Positions 56,636-64,000 of a DNA stretch of 64,000 nucleotides are shown piece by piece (positions within the stretch are counted from its first letter, which is position 1; every line of letters starts with the position of its first letter). The notes below the pieces were generated by a model, which saw nothing but the letters and a program-made list of their open reading frames with translations, was not told the DNA's origin and did not search any database. The translations under genes were made by a program, and so were the position numbers. Origin of the DNA: Membranipora membranacea (Eukaryota; Bryozoa; Gymnolaemata; Cheilostomatida; Membraniporidae); contig OU612067.1 in NCBI GenBank assembly GCA_914767715.1, positions 12,155,001-12,219,000 of the forward strand, read 5' to 3'.

Positions 56636-58010
56636 TAAGGCCCAGTCCGCAGTCAGTAGAATATAAGTAGGCCTATCTTTTATTGGTGTCAAACCAAGTG
56701 TGCAGACAGTAGTATTTTATGTATCTTATTCTTGTGCCCTGAAGGCCCAGTCTGCACATACACTCAGTAGAATATTAGGTATTTTGTAATTGTGTTGATA
56801 GCCAAGTCTGCAGTCAGTAGTATTTTATGTATCTTGTACTTGTAACATAGAGGCCTAGTCTGTATATGCACTCAGTAGAATATTAGGTATCTTGTAAGTG
56901 TGTTGATGGCCAAGTTTGCAGTCAGTAGTATTTTATGTATCTTGTACCTGTGCCCTGAAGGCCCAGTCTGCACATACACTCAGTAGGATATTAGGTATCT
57001 TGTAAGTGTGTTGAAGGCCAAGTCTGCAGTCAGTAGTATATTATGTATCTTGTACTTGTAACATAGAGGCCTAGTCTGTATAAGCACTCAGTAGAATATT
57101 AGGTATCTTGTAAGTGTGTAGAAGGCCAAGTCTGCAGTCAGTAGAATAATTAGGTATCTTGTAAGTGCGTAGAAGGCCAAGTCTGCAGTCAGTAGAAAAT
57201 TATGTATCTTGTACTTGTAACATAGAGGCCAGGTATCTTTTAATTGTATCATAAAGGCCCAGTTTGCATATGCACTCAGTAGAATATCAGGTATCTTGTA
57301 AGTGTGTTGATGGCCAAGTCTGCAGTCAGTAGTATATTATGTATCTTGTACTTGTAACATAGAGGCCTAGTCTGTATATGCACTCAGTAGAATATTAGGT
57401 ATCTTGTAATTGTATCATAAAGGTCCAGTTTGCATATGCACTCAGTAGAATATTAGGTATCTTGTAAGTGTGTTGATGGCCAAGTCTGCAGTCAGTAATA
57501 TTTTATGTATCTTGTACCTGTGCCCTGAAGGCTCAGTCTGCACATACACTCAGTAGAATATTAGGTATCTTGTAAGTGTGTTGAAGGCCAAGTCTGCAGT
57601 CAGTAGTATTTTATGTATCTTGTACCTGTGCCCTGAAGGCCCAGTCTGCACATACACTCAGTAGAATATTAGGTATATTGTAAGTGTGTTGAAGGCCAAG
57701 TCTGCAGTCAGTAGTATATTATGTATCTTGTACTTGTAACATAGAGGCCTAGTCTGTATCTGCACTCAGTAGAATATTAGGTATCTTGTAAGTGTGTAGA
57801 AGGCCAAGTCTGCAGTCAGTAGAAAATAATGTATCTTGTACTTGTAACATAGAGGCCTAGTCTGTATATGCACTCAGTAGAATATTAGGTATCTTGTAAG
57901 TGTGTTGAAGGCCAAGTCTGCAGTCAGTAGTATATTACGTATCTTGTACTTGTAACATACAGGCCTAGTCTGTATATGCACTCAGTAGAATGTTAGGTAT
58001 CTTGTACTTG
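56636..58010. repeat. Dimeric minisatellite, about 108-bp higher-order unit
   Basis: Two related half-units alternate. One reads CAGTAGAATATTAGGTATCT, TGTAAGTGTGTTGAAGGCC. The other reads CAGTAGTATTTTATGTATCT, TGTACTTGTAACATAGAGGC. Together they repeat about a dozen times with substitutions and half-unit slips. The array lies upstream of the CACTA-like gene and may be its subterminal repeat region. Confidence 0.85.
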
Positions 58011-59463
58011 TGCCCTGAAATCTGCTGCTAGTATTTTACCAATCATCAACCATTGTTAGCTGCATATTATGGGAATAGGGAAAACATTAATTAAAATGAT
58101 TGTCCTACTGCGCATGATCATTTTTAAAATGCACATGAAGACCCATAGAATGGCAGGTAATTTTTCTATGTAATAATCGTCAGTAGCAGTAGATAAGCTT
58201 CAATTCGCCAAAAGTCTTGTAGTGCTACCCACAAATGCTGGAGCCAATGTTGACCTTCTCTGCCCCCTCCCCTAAAGATATTTCGGTGCCATTTCATTAG
58301 AGTAAAGTGATTTGATGATTTGAAGCTTTGTTTATGACTTTGGCACTTGTAATGTTTGTATGGTCTGTAATAGTTATTGGAGACACTAGCAATGTTTCCT
58401 TTTATCCATAGGAAAAAGTATTGTTGACTCTCTGGGCCAGCTGTGGTGTGGCTTGTCTAGAGGTAGAATGCCATGAACGCCGCTTCTTCACAAAGTCTAA
58501 GCAGTTAATTCACTCAGTGTCACTCAGTTTTGGATCGGTGGCACCATTACTCTCTTGTTTGACACTAAGAGAAATGTGATGTTCTTCAGAAAATCAATCC
58601 TTTTGTCTTTTCTTGAATGGAAAGTTGCATAACTTACCAGCATGTGTACCTATGTTTTGAAAGTCTGTAGACAAAAGTTTCACTCAGTTATTGTCATTGC
58701 ATTATCCTGGAATTTTATCACTGACAATAAACAAGGTCTGGGTGAGCTATAGTAGCAAAGATTATAAGTAGTAGGCGTATGATTTTAAGTTTCAACTAGT
58801 TTGATTATAAACTGGATTACATAATACTCTGTTCTGCTTGTTATTATTCTGTCCATCATTTCCTGGTGAAACATAACCTGAGCTGTGCAACACTTTCTAT
58901 GTCAGGAATTGAAAAATTTAAATAACATGGTGCAACCTGCTCTAAAAGACAGTCATGCCGCAAGAGGAGATAAAATTCTAAACAAAACACTCAAATTTAT
59001 ACAGTATCCACTCTATATTTTGGTGAATTCCTTTAATTTAATCCCTGGCATAGTTGATAACATATCAGTCAGCAGGTGATGGATCAAAATTTTACCTCTG
59101 AGTGGCCTGAATTTGTATATTCAGCTCTGTTACTGCATTCGGAGGCAAGGGAACAAATGAATTTAACCCGCAGCAAACTGAGCCGACAGATCATTTCTGA
59201 ATGGTGGATTTCTTATGATACCTAACGATCGCATTATACCCCTGGTTTTTTTTTCTCTGAATGCAAACATACCCCCCCCCCCCCAGACTACTCCATACCT
59301 TACAGCCAATCTGGCTTGATGTGGGGTCCCTGAATCTTCAGTTTATTTGAGAGCACTGGTTTCTTTCGATTTCAGGTTACATCAGTGGAGTGGTGTATGT
59401 ACTGTTCTTAGAAGGTTGCCAGAGATTATAGCAGACAGTCTATATTACGCCTAATATCATAGT
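58011..59463. other. Leader or upstream region of the CACTA-like element
   Basis: There is no convincing ORF. A poly-C run occurs at about 59271-59284. The 3' part probably contains the 5' UTR exon ending at the ATG|GTAAGT site at 59464-59468. Confidence 0.4.
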
Positions 59464-59476
59464 ATGGTAAGTGATC

Positions 59477-61426
59477 ATGTTGAAAAATAAAAGAAAGAGG
59501 GAGTGGCATGCTTATAATGCGGCTGCCAAGAAGCTATTTGAATCTGCTGAATTGGACGAATCTGTCATAGCTTTATTTGCAGATGAGGCTGATCATGAAC
59601 GATTAGTATCAAATGTTGTTGAGCATGAGCAAGAGACATTTCCAGCTGATGTTGATTCACCAACGGAGGATTTTTATTTCTCTGATGGAAATTCTGAGAG
59701 TAGTGAGGACTTAGATGTCCAGCTTGATGATGGGCAGGAGCCAGCTTGGGAAGATTTATTTCGTGGTTGCAAGAATGTTTTTAGTGAACAGCAGCAGTTG
59801 GTTATTCGTGATAAAGTGGCTGACTGGGCAGCCCGCTACCGTGTTACTCGTGATCAAGGAAATAGTATTCTGAAAATATTGAATACCATATTCCCGTTGG
59901 TACCAAGGGATGTGCGGACGTTGTTACAGACTACTGTGTCGGTCAATGTTGTTCAAAAGGTTGGCGGTGATTACTCTTACTTCGGGATTTTGAAAAGTTT
60001 GATTAACAACAACCTCCTTGAACCAAATGTAACCAAAATCAACATCCAGCTGAATGTTGATGGTGTACCACTGTACAACTCTAGTCCTGAGGGCTTTTGG
60101 CCCATACTGATGTCTGCTAATGGGTCCAATCCTGTGGCTGTTGCTCTATATTATGGATCTGGAAAACCCTCTGATGTAACTGGCTTCATGGCTGATTTTG
60201 TTGAGGAATATTCACAGTTATCACAGGGCTTTGATCATGAAGATACAATCTATTCCGTGACACTACATAGTTTCATCTGCGACGCTCCAGCCCGCGCTTT
60301 CTTGAAATCGATAATCAGTCACAACGGCATAGATGCATGTGAGCGGTGCTGCACCAAAGGGATATGGAAGGCTGGTAGAGTTTGTTTCAATGATTTCACT
60401 GCACCACCAAGGACAGATCAAGAATTCTCTCAGCAGCGCTATGAAGATAATCATCAGACTGGCATAAGTCCGCTTTCTACAATATTTGGTTGTGTCACTG
60501 GGTTTCCGCTCGATTACATGCATTTGGTCTGCCTCGGAGTTATGAAACGCATAGTAAAATTTTGGAAAACCGAGAAAACCTCTACAGGCAGACTTTCTCA
60601 AGTGCAGCTGGCTCAAATATCCACTTCTCTTGAACAGCTCAATGGTCAAATGCCCTCTGAGTTTGCTCGACAGCCTCGTTCGCTCAAAAAATCTGATAGG
60701 TGGAAAGCTACTGAGTGGCGACAGTTTGTACTGTATACAGGGATGGTAGTCTTGAAAAATGTTGTCAGTCTGAGTTGTTACCATCATTTCATGTGTCTCT
60801 GCATAGCTATGTCAATTCTGTTGGATGAGGATGATGATTTTAGAAATCACTACCTTGAATTTGCTCATCATTTACTGGTGACTTTTGTAAAGGAAGCGAG
60901 ACGTCTCTATGGTGAAACGTTCCCTAGCTATAATGTTCATTCCTTGATTCATCTGGTTGATGATTGTAGGCATTTTGGTACGAGTCTAAATTCTCTATCT
61001 GCTTTCCCATATGAAAACTTTTTAGGTCAGATGAAGAAGCTAGTAAGAAATAAGAATAGCCCTATAACCCAGGTTGCTAGAAGGCTGTCAGGGCGACAGG
61101 ATCTTGTTGGGACAAAGGAAATTAAGACAAAATTAGTGGCCAACTTACGTAACGGTGTTGTTAAGTTGCTCTCGGGTGAGATAGGTTTCATATTGGAAGA
61201 GAGTGGTGATTTGTTGAATGTCAGAGTTGTACCTAGGGAAAGGCTTCAGAGTTCCTTTACAGTGCCGCTCGATTCCTTAGATTTAGGAATCGGTCTACTT
61301 CGTAGATCAATTTTAGCTGAGATGCCGGTTCGTGAAATAAGAAGAGGAGATGTGCAAAAGAAAATGATTTGTCTGTCACTTACAGGAGAGACAAGCTTGA
61401 CAATTTTGCCAGTTCATCATTGTTAA
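59477..61426 (+). CDS. CACTA-like transposase, single exon, 649 aa
   Basis: The open frame begins upstream with GTG at 59471; the first ATG in it is 59477, which I prefer as start. After a basic start (KNKRKREW) and an acidic region come blocks typical of a large invertebrate transposase family: LVPRDVRTLL, NVDGVPLYNSSPEGFWPIL, CDAPARAFLKS with CERC just after, RTDQEFSQQRYEDNHQTG, and FPLDYMHLVCLGVMKRIV, ending with YPFENF-like FPYENFLGQMK. I link the family to CACTA/En-Spm from memory. The frame is uninterrupted, so the protein may be functional. It lies wholly inside the predicted first intron of the next gene. Confidence 0.75.
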   Translation: MLKNKRKREWHAYNAAAKKLFESAELDESVIALFADEADHERLVSNVVEHEQETFPADVDSPTEDFYFSDGNSESSEDLDVQLDDGQEPAWEDLFRGCKNVFSEQQQLVIRDKVADWAARYRVTRDQGNSILKILNTIFPLVPRDVRTLLQTTVSVNVVQKVGGDYSYFGILKSLINNNLLEPNVTKINIQLNVDGVPLYNSSPEGFWPILMSANGSNPVAVALYYGSGKPSDVTGFMADFVEEYSQLSQGFDHEDTIYSVTLHSFICDAPARAFLKSIISHNGIDACERCCTKGIWKAGRVCFNDFTAPPRTDQEFSQQRYEDNHQTGISPLSTIFGCVTGFPLDYMHLVCLGVMKRIVKFWKTEKTSTGRLSQVQLAQISTSLEQLNGQMPSEFARQPRSLKKSDRWKATEWRQFVLYTGMVVLKNVVSLSCYHHFMCLCIAMSILLDEDDDFRNHYLEFAHHLLVTFVKEARRLYGETFPSYNVHSLIHLVDDCRHFGTSLNSLSAFPYENFLGQMKKLVRNKNSPITQVARRLSGRQDLVGTKEIKTKLVANLRNGVVKLLSGEIGFILEESGDLLNVRVVPRERLQSSFTVPLDSLDLGIGLLRRSILAEMPVREIRRGDVQKKMICLSLTGETSLTILPVHHC

Positions 61427-61783
61427 TTTATTGTTTATTTTTATATGTTATCAACCTGTTCAGCTTGTTGAGTGTGTTATCAAAGAAGCTGGTACTCACT
61501 AAAAGTTTCACTTCATACTTCTCGGTACAACTTTGTTTGGATTATCAACTCACAGTATTTTATTATATAAATTATAATATAAATTTCAACATTATATGCA
61601 TCATCAGGTTTTCGAAAAAAACAACCTGAAAATGAGCCATATATATAAAATAATATTATATATCATGTGATTAAAATCACATAGTCATTTAAGTTAATGA
61701 TTTTTTGAGGATGCATGTGTAATCCCAGCAAGCTTGCGTCATATTGAGATCATACCTGGGTGCTGTTCTTTTTGTATCTTCAG

Positions 61784-63922
61784 CCTAAATGGTGTGTTGC
61801 CCAGTTTGTGGAGGATGAAAGGATTGTTGATATGACAGTGCCGTCTCATTGGGTTGATCGGCAGAACAAACAACTTTTATGGCCGCTGTTCAACGTAATG
61901 GATACATACAAAGAGGCCCGGCCACCTACCAGTGACTGGTCAACACGTGTCTTAATAAAGGTCAAGTACGAGAATGGTAAGTTTGTTTTTTGGAGTAAAC
62001 GAATATAGAACAAAATCAGTGAACCATGTTTGTGTCCGATTGTATATGAATGAGGAGCACACTCACCGTCACAAATCAATTCTAAAAAAATTGTGATTTT
62101 GAATACTGTGTAAGTCGTAGAATTGTGTCGTTTTAACTTATTAATTTGACCTCCCTTAGATGCTCTCACTTTTTAGTCTATTCCAGTGATTTGTACGAAT
62201 AAAAACATGTCCTTATCATTCTGTGGTACGCTAACAAAATGGCTCAACCTCTCAAGCAACATCCGATTTACAACACAATACTTTTCTCTTTCAGATTTGA
62301 AGTCTAAGTGTGACTTATATGACGAAACTTCTGCGCAAGAAGACAGCGACAGCGAGCACCAGCCCAAACAAGATCAGAAAAGACAAAGGAAATCCAACCC
62401 AAAATATGCATCAACAAGCTTTGTGTCTGGTACGTGATAACAGATTCGTGAAAATGTCTTGGCACGTTATGTTTCCATTTTCTTCCCTTTTAAAAAGATG
62501 CCTCAACCACTCTCATTGATACTACGTTAGGTACGCTGGCTAGATTCACAAGTCTCCGACTTTTTAATTCATATTAACCAAAGCAATCATTGCTTGTGTG
62601 GCTACAGGTCCTTTGATTTGTCTTCACTATGTCTAGGTGTGGGCAACTCACAATCTTATGCGATGTTTTAATTCAAATGTTTGAGATGAAAACATTTATT
62701 ATCTTTCAATTTTGTTTTTGGGTTCTCCCTAGATCAAACTATTCGCAATAGTTAAAGTTTCAAATGAAATTGAAAAGTTATTGGTTAGCTAACATTGAGT
62801 AAAGCCCAGACTAATCGAACTAAAGTTTTAGGAATCACTCCTCGTGTATAATCAATTTCCCCTCATATTTTGTTGTAGACTTCAGATCAGATGCAGAGGA
62901 AGCATCGTCCATAGCCACAGCCATCGCCAAAGTAAAACCCCCTAGGAAAGGAAAGAACTCCCATACAAAGCAGAAAGAAAGTGAACCTCTTACTCCGAGT
63001 CTTGCCTCGACTGGTCAGAGTGCTGTCCCTTATCCTCCAACCCCTGCCTCGCCTACTCCTATCTTTTTAGCTACGAGCCCTGTTCCATCTGCTCAGAGCC
63101 CTGTGCCATCTACTGCGAGCCCTGTTCCATCTGCTCAGAGCCCTGTGCCATCGGCTTCGACATCTGTCACAACTCCTGCCTCGTCTCTTGCCACCAACTC
63201 TGCTGTGACTGCTTCATATCTGTCTGCTCCAAGTCGTGCCTCATCAATACCCACCTCCACCTCTGCTAGGTCTGCTATGCCTGCTCCAAGGTCTGCCTTA
63301 TTTGCTTCTAGTCGTCCCTCAACTTCATCTGCTGTCTCCCATGCTATGTCTGCTGACGCTGATGTCGCCGCCATGTTGGAACATCCTGACACAGAAGTTT
63401 CCAATGAAACTTTACAGAGTGAGTTACTGATTTGATTATTTCAAAGCACAAATACCATTGTCCATGGTACCAGAAAAGCCATTTGAGACACTAGAAATAT
63501 AGCTGAATAATGAGTGTGAAATTTGATCAACTGGATTTGCCCGCATCACTTAGTTGCATAATCTGATATGAGACTATGTAGTATGTTTTAGTTCTCAAAG
63601 ATGTAGCATTCAGACAAAGGGAGGAAGCTATTTAGTTTGTAGTGTAGTTTCTGTAGAGTCATGGTGTAGATATTACCTACCTACCCTGATGTAGACCTGT
63701 TTGATACTGTTTGATTTTCTCTTACATATTCTGATTTTCTATCATTCCAATATTGTAGAAAACATTTTTAAACTGGGTAAACAGCTGTTAAAGTTAACGG
63801 ATATGGTGGCACTATTGACGGCGGAAAAAAACGTACAAAATGGATCGGGAATAATCCCATACTTCCAGTTCGCAGAGGAAGTAGTCGAGTTTAACCCAAG
63901 CGAAAAAGAGAGGAAAGAGCTG
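61784..63922 (+). CDS. Second protein of the CACTA-like element, spliced, runs past the window edge
   Basis: Exons 61784-61976, 62295-62429, 62879-63418 and 63759-63922 join in phases 1, 1, 1 and end in phase 0 at a GTAAGA donor, so the gene continues beyond 64,000. The first exon reads KWCVAQFVEDERIVDMTVP and SHWVDRQNKQLLWP, like the N-terminus of accessory proteins next to such transposases. Then come a charged region, a long Ser/Pro/Ala/Thr region with SPVPSAQ repeats, and a helical part (KNIFKLGKQLLKLTDMVALL). The start codon may be supplied by ATG at 59464-59466, which ends exactly at a GTAAGT donor. That would place the transposase ORF in intron 1. The function is unknown; a DNA-binding partner role is a guess. 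Confidence 0.65.
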
Positions 63923-64000
63923 GTAAGAAATTAATCTCATTAATGCAACCTCATACATAGGCTTCACTGCCTGTGAGTGCAGCAAAACAGTGAATGGAAA

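Noticed and set aside
60263-60787. 174-codon minus-strand ORF
   Set aside because: It is the antisense shadow of the CACTA-like transposase, which has clear family motifs on the plus strand.
63135-63404. Minus-strand 89-codon ORF rich in Ala, Glu and Val
   Set aside because: It is antisense to the Ser/Pro-rich exon of the accessory protein and only mirrors its repeats.

Overview
This window is animal nuclear DNA: AT-rich, genes in many short exons with GT-AG introns, FN3, sushi and F5/8-type-C-like extracellular domains, a tyrosine-rich receptor tail, and transposon families common in aquatic invertebrates. A sponge fits best; a cnidarian or another marine invertebrate is not excluded. No species can be named from sequence alone. 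All exon models below come from reading splice signals and checking codon phase by eye; no alignment or database search was run.

Layout. (1) About 1.37-17.2 kb, plus strand: one large receptor gene, 5' end outside the window. It has an F5/8C-like domain end, twelve FN3 domains in six repeated two-domain cassettes, a sushi-like exon, a transmembrane segment and a tail with several SH2-type tyrosine motifs. A truncated LINE sits in a late intron. (2) 17.2-19.9 kb: no gene seen, one fold-back repeat. (3) 19.9-43.3 kb: a nest of mobile elements. A minus-strand transposon gene (DUF7869-like) has its first two exons at 42 kb and its last two at 21 kb, in matching phase, so about 20.6 kb lies in one intron. 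That intron holds a 350-bp tandem array, a complete 6,834-bp Ginger-type DNA transposon (terminal repeats of several hundred bp, 5-bp target duplication ATGCC), several palindromes and MITEs, and some unassigned membrane-protein-like exons.

(4) 43.6-47 kb: a six-exon PIF/Harbinger transposase with a DDE triad, carrying a 129-bp MITE with TTA duplication in an intron. (5) 47.2-49.4 kb: a large inverted-repeat element. (6) 50.1-55.0 kb, minus strand: a Myb/SANT-like, AT-hook, coiled-coil protein gene, interrupted by a roughly 1-kb terminal-repeat element. (7) 56.6-58.0 kb: a dimeric minisatellite. (8) 59.4 kb to the window end: a CACTA-like transposase ORF and a second, spliced transposon gene that leaves the window.

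The most notable object is the Ginger element. Its six exons join in phase into one 856-residue protein with a gypsy-type integrase, an OTU-type cysteine protease domain and a C-terminal F-box-like domain. A transposase fused to both a ubiquitin-removing fold and an adaptor for ubiquitin ligase is, as far as I know, not a described arrangement.
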